Shown: one piece after another, positions 16,473-26,000 of the stretch
Layout of the letters: each line of letters opens with the position of its first letter
Position numbering within the stretch: position 1 is the stretch's first letter
Source of the DNA: JBCCGG01 sp039029395
GTDB taxonomy: Bacteria; Pseudomonadota; Alphaproteobacteria; Kiloniellales; JAKSDN01
Length of the DNA: 64,000 nucleotides
Reading direction: 5' to 3'
NCBI GenBank assembly: GCA_039029395.1
Contig: JBCCGG010000002.1
Span: 124,001 to 188,000 of the forward strand
Program-made: the position numbers and the translations under genes
Notes under the pieces: model-generated
What the model was told of the DNA's origin: nothing
The model's database searches: none
What the model saw: the letters and a program-made list of their open reading frames with translations, nothing else

Positions 16473-17065
16473 GCCTCACGACCCTACCCGCCGGCCACGG
16501 CAAGGCCTTTTCCCTGACACGCGGTCAGTCTGCCCGCATCGCCCTTCCGGAGGGGCCCCAGGTGGTCGATGCCTGGGCTTTCTGCAAGCCGGATTTGGCC
16601 GAGTTTCTCTCGGCCGAGCACACCCGCTCCTGTCTGGAGAAGCTGATCCCCAGCGTCGGCGACGCGCTCTATTCCAACCGCCGGGCGCCGATTCTGACGA
16701 TCACGGACGATACGTCGCCAGGCGTCCACGACCTGCTGCTCTCGGCCTGCGACAACGAACGGTACCTCCTATTGGGCCACGAAGGACCGCACCGCACCTG
16801 CACCGACAATCTGCGCGAGGCCCTTGCCGTGTTGGGCCTGGCGCCGCCGAAAGTTCCGAGCCCCTTCAACATCTTCGAGAATGTCACGATCGGCACCGAC
16901 GGCCGCCTTGCCATCGCGCCGCCCGTGGCGCGGACCGGCGACGCCCTCACCTTGCGCGCGGCGCGCGATCTGATCCTGGTGCTCTCCGCCTGCCCCATGG
17001 ACATCGCGCCGACGAACGGCCCGGACTGTCGCCCCAAGCCGGCCACCGTGGAGATCCTGGACTAA
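16469..17065 (+). CDS. DUF1989 / urea carboxylase-associated family protein
   Basis: A 198-residue protein with the family pattern: PAGHGKAFSLTRGQSARI near the start, VVDAWAF, HTRS, NRRAPILTITDDT, HDLLLSACD and NPF-like SPFNIFENV, ending CPMDIAPTNG. DUF1989 proteins occur next to urea carboxylase and carnitine/amine catabolic genes; several conserved Cys/His/Asp residues suggest metal binding. It starts at GTG 16469, overlapping the hydratase stop by 4 nt, and overlaps the convergent LysR gene by 4 nt. The molecular function is not known. Confidence 0.85.
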   Translation: MSLTTLPAGHGKAFSLTRGQSARIALPEGPQVVDAWAFCKPDLAEFLSAEHTRSCLEKLIPSVGDALYSNRRAPILTITDDTSPGVHDLLLSACDNERYLLLGHEGPHRTCTDNLREALAVLGLAPPKVPSPFNIFENVTIGTDGRLAIAPPVARTGDALTLRAARDLILVLSACPMDIAPTNGPDCRPKPATVEILD

Positions 17066-17946
17066 ACCGCCATCTCGGCCTTGAGCCAGGCAATCGCCGC
17101 CACGACCGGCGCGCGCTCGGCGCGCAGGCGGGGCACGCTCAGGCAATAGGGCGCCTCGAGGTCCATCGGTAGAGCGAGCGGGCAGACCAGGTGGCCGGCC
17201 GCGATCAGGTCAGCGGCGAGCAGCCTTTGCCCCAGCACCACGCCGGCGCCCGACGCGGCCAGGTCCAGGGCAAGCTTGGAGCTGTTGGCCCAATGACCGC
17301 GCAAAGACTCCTCGTCGGGCGACAGGCCCTGGGCTAAGCACCAGCTGCGCCAAGAGGGATAGCGTGCCGCCGAGGGGCCCCAGTCGGTGTGGATCAGGGG
17401 CAGCGCCAAAAGCGCTTCGGGCCCGGCGCACTCGGTCGCCAGGGCGGGGCTGCAAAGCGGCAGCACCTGGTCGGTCATGAGCTCCTCGACCCGATGCTCC
17501 GGATAGTGGAACCGCCCATAGGAGAGGCGCAGGTCAACCTTGTCCCGCTCGAAGGCGATCGGGTCCTCCTCGGCCCGGATCGAGAGCGCGAGCCCCGGGT
17601 TGGCGGCGATGAAGCCCTGAACCCGGCTCGACAGCCAGGAAAGCGCGAAGGACGGCGGCACCGAAAGGGTCAGGCGCGCGGAGGCCGGCCGGCCGGAGAG
17701 CTGCTGGGCGACCTCGGCGAGGCCTTGGAAGGCGGCGCTGAGGCGCGGCAGGACCTCCAGCCCGGCTTCGGTCAGCACGACCCGCCGGCCAACCCTGGTG
17801 AACAGCGCGCGCCCAATGCGCGCCTCCAAGCCGCGCACCTGCTGGCTGACCGCGGCCGGGCTGACGCCGATCTCGCCGGCCGCGGCGACGAAGCTGCCGT
17901 GCCGGGCGGCGGCCTCGAAGGCCCGCAAAGCGTTGAGGGTGGCCAT
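17062..17946 (-). CDS. LysR family transcriptional regulator (GcvA-like)
   Basis: A 294-residue LysR-type regulator: N-terminal winged HTH (LNALRAFEAAARHGSFVAAA, IGVSPAAVSQQVRGLEARIG, then LFTRVGRRVVLTEAG) and a periplasmic-binding-like effector domain. ATG 17946 gives the usual MATLNALRAF start; an ATG 12 nt earlier (17958) is possible. It is divergent from a fatty acid desaturase and convergent with the DUF1989 gene. The AT-rich 120-bp gap to the desaturase (with a repeat-like run around 17962-17985) is its likely binding region. Confidence 0.9.
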   Translation of the reverse strand: MATLNALRAFEAAARHGSFVAAAGEIGVSPAAVSQQVRGLEARIGRALFTRVGRRVVLTEAGLEVLPRLSAAFQGLAEVAQQLSGRPASARLTLSVPPSFALSWLSSRVQGFIAANPGLALSIRAEEDPIAFERDKVDLRLSYGRFHYPEHRVEELMTDQVLPLCSPALATECAGPEALLALPLIHTDWGPSAARYPSWRSWCLAQGLSPDEESLRGHWANSSKLALDLAASGAGVVLGQRLLAADLIAAGHLVCPLALPMDLEAPYCLSVPRLRAERAPVVAAIAWLKAEMAV

Positions 17947-18068
17947 GACTGCGCACATCCTTAGATAAGAAATTCTTTTCTATAAGATACGAAAGGTCAT
18001 TAAGAGGCAAAAATTACTTGTGATACAGAAAGGCGAAAGCGCCCACTTCAGTCTCGAGGAGCCCCGTC

Positions 18069-18962
18069 ATGATCAGCCACCAGGCCTTGGTCGCCGCGCT
18101 CGGCGCCGACGCCCGCAAGGCCTTGACCCGCCGCTCAAATTGGCTCGGCCTGCGCCAGCTGGCTGGTCATTGGGGCGCGATCCTCCTGTGCGGCACGCTG
18201 ATCGCCATGAAGGTGCCGTTCTGGCCGGTCTTGCTGCCGGTCCAAGGCATCCTCATCGTGTTTTGCTTCACCGCGCTGCACGAGACCATCCACAAAACAG
18301 CCTTCGCAAGCGAGCGGCTGAACGATCTGGTGGCGTGGACTTGCGGCTTCCTGATCGCCTTGCCGCCACGGTGGTTCCGCTACTTTCATTTCGCCCACCA
18401 CCGTTTTACCAACGACCCAACGCGCGACCCGGAGCTGGCCGCCCCGAAACCCGAGACTCTGTCCCAGTACCTCGTCCACCTGAGCGGCATCGCGGTCTGG
18501 CGCTTTCACCTGCGCACCCTCATTCACAACTCCGCTGGTCGGGCCGACGATACCTTTCTGCCGGCCAAGGGGCGGGCCAAGGTGACGCGCGAGACGCGGC
18601 TCTTTCTCCTGCTATATGCCCTTTTGACCGTCGGCTCCCTCGCACTGGGCAGCGCGTTGTTGCTCTGGGTTTGGCTGCTGCCGGCGCTTCTTGGCCAACC
18701 GTTCCTGCGCGCCTATTTGCTGGCCGAGCACGGCGGCTGCCCCCAGGTCGCCAACATGCTGGTCAACAGCCGCACGACGCTGACAAACCGCCTGGTCCGC
18801 TTCTTGGCCTGGAACATGCCCTTCCATGCCGAGCACCACGCCTATCCGGCCGTGCCCTTCCACAAGCTGCCCCAGTTCCACGCCCACACCCGCGACCATC
18901 TGGGCACCTTGGAGCCCGGCTATCTCGCCTTTCACCGCAAGACACTGTCCGCCCTGACATAG
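18069..18962 (+). CDS. Fatty acid desaturase family protein
   Basis: A 297-residue membrane di-iron enzyme. The three histidine boxes are intact: HETIHKT (~71-77), HFAHHRFTND (~107-116) and HAEHHAYP (~258-265). Four or so hydrophobic segments lie between them. A GAGGAG site precedes ATG 18069. It introduces a double bond or hydroxyl into a lipid or related substrate in the inner membrane; exact regiochemistry cannot be read from sequence. Divergent from the LysR regulator, which probably controls it. Confidence 0.88.
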   Translation: MISHQALVAALGADARKALTRRSNWLGLRQLAGHWGAILLCGTLIAMKVPFWPVLLPVQGILIVFCFTALHETIHKTAFASERLNDLVAWTCGFLIALPPRWFRYFHFAHHRFTNDPTRDPELAAPKPETLSQYLVHLSGIAVWRFHLRTLIHNSAGRADDTFLPAKGRAKVTRETRLFLLLYALLTVGSLALGSALLLWVWLLPALLGQPFLRAYLLAEHGGCPQVANMLVNSRTTLTNRLVRFLAWNMPFHAEHHAYPAVPFHKLPQFHAHTRDHLGTLEPGYLAFHRKTLSALT

Positions 18963-18994
18963 CTGAGCGTCTCGGCGCCCGTGGCACGATTTGC

Positions 18995-19040
18995 TTGACA
19001 TAGCTGCATCTATTTACGATATTTCTGTTACAACAGAAAT
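18995..19040 (+). promoter_or_regulatory. Promoter with overlapping palindromic operator ahead of the DUF4166-TIGR01777 operon
   Basis: A perfect -35 TTGACA (18995-19000) is followed, 17 bp on, by GATATT (19018-19023) as a -10. ATTTCTGTT (19021-19029) and AACAGAAAT (19032-19040) form a perfect 9-bp inverted repeat around AC and overlap the -10, as a repressor site would. The cognate regulator is not evident in the window. Confidence 0.6.
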
Positions 19041-19091
19041 TACTGAATAATCCAATTCCCGAAACTCCAGGAGGGATTAAGGGGGCGGGTC

Positions 19092-19772
19092 ATGATCACG
19101 CAGGCAAGCGCTCAGCGCCACATTGAAGGCCAAAGGCCGGCACCGTCTCCCCCCGCCGAGCCTTTGGGCGATCTGCGTTTCCCGGCCCTGGTGCCGGCGC
19201 ACGATTGGGCAGCCTTGCCGGCCCCCGTGCGCCGGCGCTTCACCAAGCGACTGGTGGCCGGCGAGAGCCAGCTCTACGGCGGCCAGGTGACCGAAACGCG
19301 GCTGACCTGGGCCGGCTGGCTGATCGCCCAGGCGGCTAGGCTGATCGGCGCCCCCCTGCCACTCGCGGCCGGCGGCCGGGCGGCGGCAAGCGTCGCGGTC
19401 ACCGAGGACCCGGCCCTTCAGGGCCAGATATGGACCCGGATCTATCAGCGGCCAGGGCGCTTTGCCCAGGTGATCCATTCGGTCAAGCGCTTTGCCGGCC
19501 CGACCGGGCTGGAAGAGTACGTCGGCCGGGGCGTCGGCATGGCACTGACCCTGCACGTGGCGGCAGGCGCGCTGCTGTTCCGCAGCGCCGGCTTCTACCT
19601 TCAGCTCGGCCGCCGGCGCGTCGCCCTGCCCCGGGCTTTGATGCCGCTGGATCTGGCGGTCACCCACCGGGAGGAAAGCGGCGGCCACTTCAGCTTCACG
19701 CTTCAGCTGACCCATCGGCGCTTCGGCGAGCTGATCTATCAACGTGCCTTGTTTCGGGAGATGGCCCCGTGA
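19092..19772 (+). CDS. DUF4166 domain-containing protein
   Basis: A 226-residue protein with the DUF4166 layout: an N-terminal WAALPAPVRRRFTKRLVAGE, then TWAGWLIAQAARLIGAPLP, and a C-terminal beta-rich half (GQIWTRIYQRPGRFAQVIHS; LIYQRALFREM). Function unknown. It is translationally coupled to the next gene, a TIGR01777 epimerase (overlap of stop and GTG start). An ATG at 19092 follows CAGGAGGG around 19068-19075, a good though slightly distant site. Homologues commonly accompany SDR-type epimerases. Confidence 0.82.
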   Translation: MITQASAQRHIEGQRPAPSPPAEPLGDLRFPALVPAHDWAALPAPVRRRFTKRLVAGESQLYGGQVTETRLTWAGWLIAQAARLIGAPLPLAAGGRAAASVAVTEDPALQGQIWTRIYQRPGRFAQVIHSVKRFAGPTGLEEYVGRGVGMALTLHVAAGALLFRSAGFYLQLGRRRVALPRALMPLDLAVTHREESGGHFSFTLQLTHRRFGELIYQRALFREMAP

Positions 19773-21283
19773 GCGACCCTTTGATCTGGTCCCTGATCTC
19801 CCTGCAGATCCTGATCGGCGCGTTCGATACCCTCTATCACCACGAGATGACCGAGCGGCTCGCCTGGCGCCCGACGGCGCGCCGGGAGCTGGTGCTCCAT
19901 GGCGTGCGCAACTTGATCTACGCCGTCCTGTTTCTAGCCTTCGGCTGGAGCCAGCTGCACGGGCTCTGGGCCTGGGGGATCGGGCTGCTGCTGGTCGGCG
20001 AGGTGGTGCTGACCCTGTGGGACTTCGTGATCGAGGACAGGACCCGCCGGCTGCCCGCCTCCGAGCGGGTCACCCATGCGTTGCTGGGGCTCAACTACGG
20101 CGCCATCCTGGCCTTGGCCGCCCCGGTGCTGGTCAACTGGGCCAGCCAGCCGAGCGCCATCGTCCCGGTCAATCTGGGGTTCTGGAGCGCGCTTGCCACC
20201 ATCGGCGCGCTCGGCGTCGGGGTCTTCGGCCTGCGGGACCTGGCGGCCATCCGGCGGCTCGGGCGCCTCGAGGCCGTGCCAGCGGCCGCGCTGGTCGCCG
20301 CCCTGCCCGGCCGCCAGCGGATCCTGGTGTGTGGCGGCACCGGGCTGGTCGGACGACGCCTGATCGCGGGCCTGATTGCAGCCGGCCATGAGGTCACCCT
20401 GCTGACCCGGGGGCTGACGGCCCCGGACGCCCTGCCGACGCCGATCCGTGTGGTCACGGCGCTCGATCAAATCCCGGATCAGGCGCGCTTCGACGCCCTG
20501 GTCAACCTGGCCGGCGAGCCGATCGGCAACGGCCTCTGGACCCTGGCCAAGCGCGCCGAGATCCTGCGCTCCCGGGTCCGCACGACCCGCGCCCTGGTGG
20601 CGCTCGCCAAGCGGTTGGAGCGGCGGCCCAAGGTGCTGGTCAGCGCCTCGGCGATCGGCTGGTACGGCCTGTGGGACGACCAAGCGCTCGACGAGGAGTC
20701 GGACAGCCGACCTTGCTTCACCCAGCGGGTCTGCGCCGCCCGGGAGCGCGCCGCGGTGAAGGCCGAGGCGCTGGGCGTACGGGTCGTACGTCTCAGGATC
20801 GGGCTGGTGCTGGCCCACGAAGGCGGCCTGCTGGGCCAGCTGCTAACGCCCTTCGACCTCGGCCTGGGCGGCCCGATCGGCAAGGGCCGCCAGTGGATGT
20901 CGTGGATCGAGCGGGACGACCTGGTGCGCCTGATCGTCTTCGCCCTGGCCGAGGAACGGGTCGCCGGCGCGCTCAACGGCACGGCGCCGGCACCGCTGCG
21001 CAACCGGGACTTCGCGGCCGCCCTGGGCCGCGCCCTCGGCCGGCCGGCGATCCTGCCCCTGCCCGGCTGGCCTTTGAAGCTCTTGCTCGGCGACCTGGCC
21101 CGGGAGCTGCTGCTGGGCGGCCAGCGGGTCTTGCCCCGCAAGGCGCTCGCCAACGGCTTTCGCTTCGCCTATCCGACCCTCGACGAGGCGCTGGCCCACT
21201 GTCTTGGCGCCCGCGCCCGGCACCCGCAGGAGATCGGCGACTTGCCCCATCCCCCACTCGTGATACCGTCGCGCCCCGATTGA
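19769..21283 (+). CDS. Membrane domain fused to a TIGR01777 (SDR39U1-type) epimerase
   Basis: 504 residues from GTG 19769, overlapping the DUF4166 stop. The first ~170 residues are hydrophobic with four or five membrane helices and include FDTLYHHEMTERLAWRPTAR. The rest is an NAD(P)-binding extended-SDR-like protein: RILVCGGTGLVGRRLIAGLI, LVNLAGEPIGNGLW, VLVSASAIGWYG, and a C-terminal DUF1731-like part (ILPLPGWPLKLLLGDLAREL). TIGR01777 proteins in E. coli (YfcH) are of unknown reaction. The fusion to a membrane segment implies action at the inner membrane. Confidence 0.86.
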   Translation: MSDPLIWSLISLQILIGAFDTLYHHEMTERLAWRPTARRELVLHGVRNLIYAVLFLAFGWSQLHGLWAWGIGLLLVGEVVLTLWDFVIEDRTRRLPASERVTHALLGLNYGAILALAAPVLVNWASQPSAIVPVNLGFWSALATIGALGVGVFGLRDLAAIRRLGRLEAVPAAALVAALPGRQRILVCGGTGLVGRRLIAGLIAAGHEVTLLTRGLTAPDALPTPIRVVTALDQIPDQARFDALVNLAGEPIGNGLWTLAKRAEILRSRVRTTRALVALAKRLERRPKVLVSASAIGWYGLWDDQALDEESDSRPCFTQRVCAARERAAVKAEALGVRVVRLRIGLVLAHEGGLLGQLLTPFDLGLGGPIGKGRQWMSWIERDDLVRLIVFALAEERVAGALNGTAPAPLRNRDFAAALGRALGRPAILPLPGWPLKLLLGDLARELLLGGQRVLPRKALANGFRFAYPTLDEALAHCLGARARHPQEIGDLPHPPLVIPSRPD

Positions 21284-21307
21284 TTTCTTCGGAGGCAACG
21301 ACGGCCC

Positions 21308-22714
21308 ATGGACCCCTCGGACTTTCGCCATTGGTCGCACCGCGCGGCCGATTGGGCGGCGGACTATCACGAGACGCTGCGCGACCGGCCGGTGCGCGGC
21401 CAGAGCGCGCCGGGCGAGGTCGCGGCCGAGATCGCCGCCGCGCCGCCCGAGGCGGCCGAGCCGATGGAAGCGGTCTTCGCCGACTTCGAGCGCATCGTTC
21501 CCGGCGCCATGACCCATTGGCAGCATCCGCGCTTCTTCGCCTACTTCCAGTCCAATGCCGCGCCGGCCGCGATCATCGCCGAGCAATTGGCCGGCGCCAT
21601 GTCGGCCCAATGCATGCTGTGGCAGACCTCGCCGGCGGCGACCGAGCTGGAGGTCAAGATGGTCGATTGGCTGCGCCAGGCCTTGGGCCTGCCGGAGGCC
21701 TTCAAGGGCACGCTCCAGGACACCGCCTCCTCGACCACGCTCTGCGCGATCCTGACCATGCGCGAGCGGGCGCTCGGCTGGGCCGGCAACAAGGAGGGCC
21801 TATCCGGCCAGCCGCGGATCCGGGTCTACGCCTCGGCCAACACCCACAGCTCGATCGACAAGGCCATGTGGATCGCCGGGCTCGGCCAGGACAATTTGGT
21901 CAAGGTGCCCTGCGACGACACCATGGCGATGGACGAGGCGGCCTTGCGCGCCGCGATCGCCAAGGATCGGGCGGCCGGCCACCTGCCGGCGGGTCTTGTG
22001 ATCTGCGTCGGCGGCACCTCGGTCGGCGCGATCGACCGGGTGCGCCCCTTGTGCCAGATCGCAAGGGACGAGGGTCTCTACAGCCATGTGGACGCCGCCT
22101 GGGCCGGCTCGGCGATGATCTGCCCGGAGTTCCGGGCCCTGTGGGACGGGGTCGAGCTGGCCGATTCCATCGTCTTCAACCCCCACAAGTGGCTCGGCGC
22201 ACCAATGGAATGCTCGGCCCATTTCCTGCGCGACCCGGAGTCCTTGCTCAAGACCCTGGCGATCCACCCGGCCTACCTGCAGACATACGGGCGCGACGGC
22301 ATCGTCGACTTCAGCGACTGGTCGCTCCAGCTCGGCCGGCGTTTTCGGGCGCTCAAGATCTGGTTCCTGCTGCGCGCTTACGGCCTGGAGGGCCTGCGCG
22401 CACGGATCCGCAATCACGTCGCCTGGTCTCAGGTTCTGGCCGCGCGGCTCGGCCGGGAACCCGACTTCGAGATCACCAGCCGACCGATCCTCTCGCTGTT
22501 CTCCTTCCGCTACGCGCCGGCGGACGGCGGCGACCTGGATGCGGTGAACCTGGACCTGGTCAACCGCATCAACGACGGCGGCGAGATCTATCTGACTCAG
22601 ACACGCCTGGACGGCAACCTCGTGATTCGCTTCGTCGCCGGCCAGTTCGAGTCGACCGCCGATGACGTCGAGCGCGCCTACCAGGTGATCACGGGCAGCG
22701 CGCGGGCTCTTTAG
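21308..22714 (+). CDS. PLP-dependent aromatic-L-amino-acid decarboxylase family protein
   Basis: A 468-residue group II decarboxylase. PLP-binding features are complete: the conserved WQHPRFFAYFQSN region, DTASSTTLCAIL, HVDAAWAGSAMICPEF and the Schiff-base lysine in SIVFNPHKWLGAPMECSA. Family members decarboxylate tryptophan, phenylalanine, DOPA or related amino acids. It starts 24 nt after the TIGR01777 gene and may be co-transcribed. Its end overlaps the convergent DUF1491 gene by 4 nt. Confidence 0.9.
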   Translation: MDPSDFRHWSHRAADWAADYHETLRDRPVRGQSAPGEVAAEIAAAPPEAAEPMEAVFADFERIVPGAMTHWQHPRFFAYFQSNAAPAAIIAEQLAGAMSAQCMLWQTSPAATELEVKMVDWLRQALGLPEAFKGTLQDTASSTTLCAILTMRERALGWAGNKEGLSGQPRIRVYASANTHSSIDKAMWIAGLGQDNLVKVPCDDTMAMDEAALRAAIAKDRAAGHLPAGLVICVGGTSVGAIDRVRPLCQIARDEGLYSHVDAAWAGSAMICPEFRALWDGVELADSIVFNPHKWLGAPMECSAHFLRDPESLLKTLAIHPAYLQTYGRDGIVDFSDWSLQLGRRFRALKIWFLLRAYGLEGLRARIRNHVAWSQVLAARLGREPDFEITSRPILSLFSFRYAPADGGDLDAVNLDLVNRINDGGEIYLTQTRLDGNLVIRFVAGQFESTADDVERAYQVITGSARAL

Positions 22715-23046
22715 AGCATCTTGCCCTCGAAGGGATGCCAGCCGTCCCGGTGCTCGATCTCCACGACCCAGAGGTCCGGGTCCCTTTGAACGGCGCGCGC
22801 GATGTAGTCGTCGGCCTCGGCCTCGGCGACCAAGGCGCCCTTGAAGGCGGCGAGCCAGCCCAGATTACCGTCCAGGTCACGGGCCTGGGAGAGCACCCTG
22901 CAGCCTTGCTCCAAGAGGTTCAGCTTGAGCAGCAAGGTGCCGCCCTTGGCCTCGCCCCGGCGCGCCACCACGACCGGCGTGCCCTCGGCATTGAGGCGCC
23001 GCACGTGGGCCATGACCCAGACATCGGTCGGCAGGCGGTCGTCCAA
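22711..23046 (-). CDS. DUF1491 family protein
   Basis: A 111-residue protein typical of alphaproteobacteria: TDVWVMAHVRRLNAEGTPVV, RRGEAKGGTLLLKLN, then EAEADDYIARAVQRDPDLWV and the terminal WHPFEGK. Function unknown. It starts with TTG, 19 nt after the DUF4132 stop on the same strand, with a GGAGA site. Because DUF1491 is found in many unrelated contexts, its position next to the DUF4132 pair may be chance. Confidence 0.85.
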   Translation of the reverse strand: MDDRLPTDVWVMAHVRRLNAEGTPVVVARRGEAKGGTLLLKLNLLEQGCRVLSQARDLDGNLGWLAAFKGALVAEAEADDYIARAVQRDPDLWVVEIEHRDGWHPFEGKML

Positions 23047-23065
23047 GGGAGCGGGTCTCCAGCGC

Positions 23066-26000
23066 TTAGGTCTCGGGCAGTCCGGAGCGGATCTGCTGGG
23101 CGATCATCGGGTCTTTGATCTTGTCGTCGGCGGCCAGCAGGATCGCCTTGCTGAGGATCAGCGAGATAACAGGGTCGCCCTCGAAGGGCAAGCGCAGGCC
23201 CGGCCCGGTCTTGGGCTCGGCGCGCCCGGGCACGATGCAGAGGTACTGGTCGTTGAAGTCCATCAGAATGTTGGCGCTGCGCAGGTGGATCTTGTAAGTG
23301 CGCAGCCGGCCACGCACCTCCAGGAAGCGCTCGCCGAGCGTGAGCTGCTCTGAGATCTTCAGCTTGGGCAGGATCTCCGCCAGCACCTCGCGCCTTGTCT
23401 CGGCCAGGGCGCCCAGCTCGCCGAAGGCATAGCCCCGCCAATAGGCGGCGAATTGGCCGTCGGGGCCGCCGTCGAACCACTCGGGATTATTGCCGACGCT
23501 GGTCAGGGAGACGAAGAGGTCCACATCGCGCATAAGCTCGGAAAAGAGCCGCGGCGGCACGCTCTCCAAGGTGATCGGGCCATGGGCGGCCTCGAGGAAC
23601 TGGACCCGGTCCGTGGTCAGGAAGGGAAAGCCGGTGGCGCCTTCATCGCTCCAGCGGTCGCTCGCCTCGCCGTCGGGCTCCGGGGCGTCGACCACGAAGG
23701 TCGCCGTCAATCCCAGATCCGGCACGGCGCGGGTCGGCGTGTTGTGGGAATCCCAGCTGCCCTGAAGCTCGTAGGCCCAGGCGCGCTGCTGACAGAGCGC
23801 GCGGAATTGATGCTGGCGGATGACGTGGCCGGCGAAGCGGTTGGAGTAGGTCTCGGTCTGCCGCTCGGCCTCGGTCAGGATGTAGATCTCCCGGTGCGCC
23901 TGCTTGAAGGGCTGGGTGATCTCCAGATCCCGCAGGCGAGTCCGCCAGGCGCGCACCTCCTCCACCGTGGCGTCGATCGGATGCCAGAGGGAGACCCCGG
24001 TCGCCTCGGGATCAGGCGCGAGCGCCTCGCCCTCGGCCGTGAGGAGTCCATCTTCGCCTGGCAGGGCGCTTTGCGCTGCGCCATCGCTCTCGAAGCGCCA
24101 GATCAATCGGCGACAGAGCGGGCTCAAGAGAGGCTGCACACCGTAGCGCTCCCTCCAGGTGGCGTAGTCCCAGCTGCGCTCCTCTACCATCAAGGTCTCC
24201 AAGCGCAGACGCTGGATGCGCAGGGTGTCGCGCAGCTCCTTAAGATCCCGGCGAAGTGCCTTGAGCGCACCCGCGTGGTCGCGCTTGACCGCCGCCGGCA
24301 CGGACTTCTGGCGCTTGCCGTCCGAGGTGATCCAGGTGAGCGCGGCGCTTTCGCTGCCGGTGATCGCCAGCTCCGCCTGGTGCTCGCCGAGCGGCACCAG
24401 ACGCCGGCCATCGGCCTCCAGATCCAGAGTTGGCACGCCAAGTTCCTCGACGTCGGCGCTGCCGATACCTTCGCGCTGAACGATCAAATCCAGCGCCTTC
24501 TCGATCTGTGCGCGGGCGCTGGGGTAGCGCACGCGCGCCTGCAATCCGCAGAGCTGGACGATACCGCTCAGACCCTTCAAAAGCCCCAGGCTCAGCACCG
24601 CGGCGTTGCCTAGCTTGGTGGAGCGCGCGCCCAGATTGGGCACCTTGGTGAAGGCGCGCCGGGCAAAGGCGCCCAGCGGATAGGCGGCCGCCGCGCCGTC
24701 GTCGTTGGCGAGGCCCCAGATCAGGCCCTTGATCATGTTCGTGTTCGGGTCAGGCGACGCCGGGTCCAGCGGAAAGTCCTCGAGCCATGACAGGACTCGT
24801 GTGCGAAAGCCCTGCTGGCCGACCTTCCCGATCGCCTCCGCCATCTCCTTGGTCCATTTGGCCGAGGGTTTGGGACGTTCGCCCGCAGCCCGCGCCAAGG
24901 TTAGCAGGGCCGCCCAGGCCGCCTGCTCTTGCGTCGGAAGGGAATTGAGCCAAGCCGACGCCGTCTCGCCCCAGGCGCTCTTCTCCAGTACCGGCTCATC
25001 ACGCACGCCTTCGATCAGGCGGGTCATGCGATCGATCAGACCACGGCCCCTTTGGGTGGTCCAATCGCTATTGACCGCATCCCGCCAACGGCGCAGGCCA
25101 TAGCGCATCTCTGCAGGCATCTCGTTCGCCTTTTGCCAACGCTCGAGTGCACTCAAAAAGTCCGGATAGGGAGCGTAGTCCATCTGCCAGAGTTGTGGCA
25201 TTAGGTTGATGCAAGCAATCCAGGACTCAGGATCACGCGGTGCGGAGGTTCGGAGCAAGGGTCGTAAGATTGAAATGGTATCAACGGCGCTGTGCCCATA
25301 GGTCACGTGACGTACCAGTAAGCTGCGCCAGAGCGGCAGAACATAGCAACCACGGTCGGATGCCGTCCGTCCCAAGATCCGGCATCCGCTTTCGAGGGTC
25401 TTCGGTTGCATCGGTCTCGACTGCCGATATCCATCAGTCGCCTCGGCTTCGGTGAAAAAGGAGTCCAGTTCTTGTTCCACCTCGTCAGCGCATAGAATGA
25501 ATTCACTCGGTTCAGGCACCGCTTCACTGAGGTAGGTCAGTGTTTCCCGCAAGGTCAGGCGACTCTGGTACCACCAGTCGTTCTTCTCGACTTTTGCCAC
25601 CACTTGGACCAGATGGCTGAAGTCGCTGAGCAACTCCGAAGAGGTGCCACGCATTATCCCTTTGGCCAATAGTGCCTGCATAATGAAGTGAATTGTCATG
25701 TTAGCGTGACTGTTCAATGTCTCGCCTTGCAACACGATTAAGGCGCGCAATAGACCATCACGCGGAGCAGGGCGCACCGGCAGAAATCGCTCAAACAATA
25801 GCTGATAGGCGTCTAACTTGTGCCACAGCTCGTCTCCGGCCCTTGCACAGGCAAGACCGTGGAAATGTTCCAGAACCAACAGCAGCAGTGCCTCGCCGCT
25901 TGCCTGGGACAGTCCAAGTATCTGCTTTCCTGGCTCGGTCCCGCCGAGGCGCTGCTCAAAGACCAGGGCAGCGCACTCCGAGGCGTAGCGAGCCAACAGC

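Noticed and set aside
22711..23046. DUF1491 as a third part of the DUF4132 system
   Set aside because: DUF1491 is widespread in alphaproteobacteria in unrelated contexts, so its closeness alone is weak evidence.
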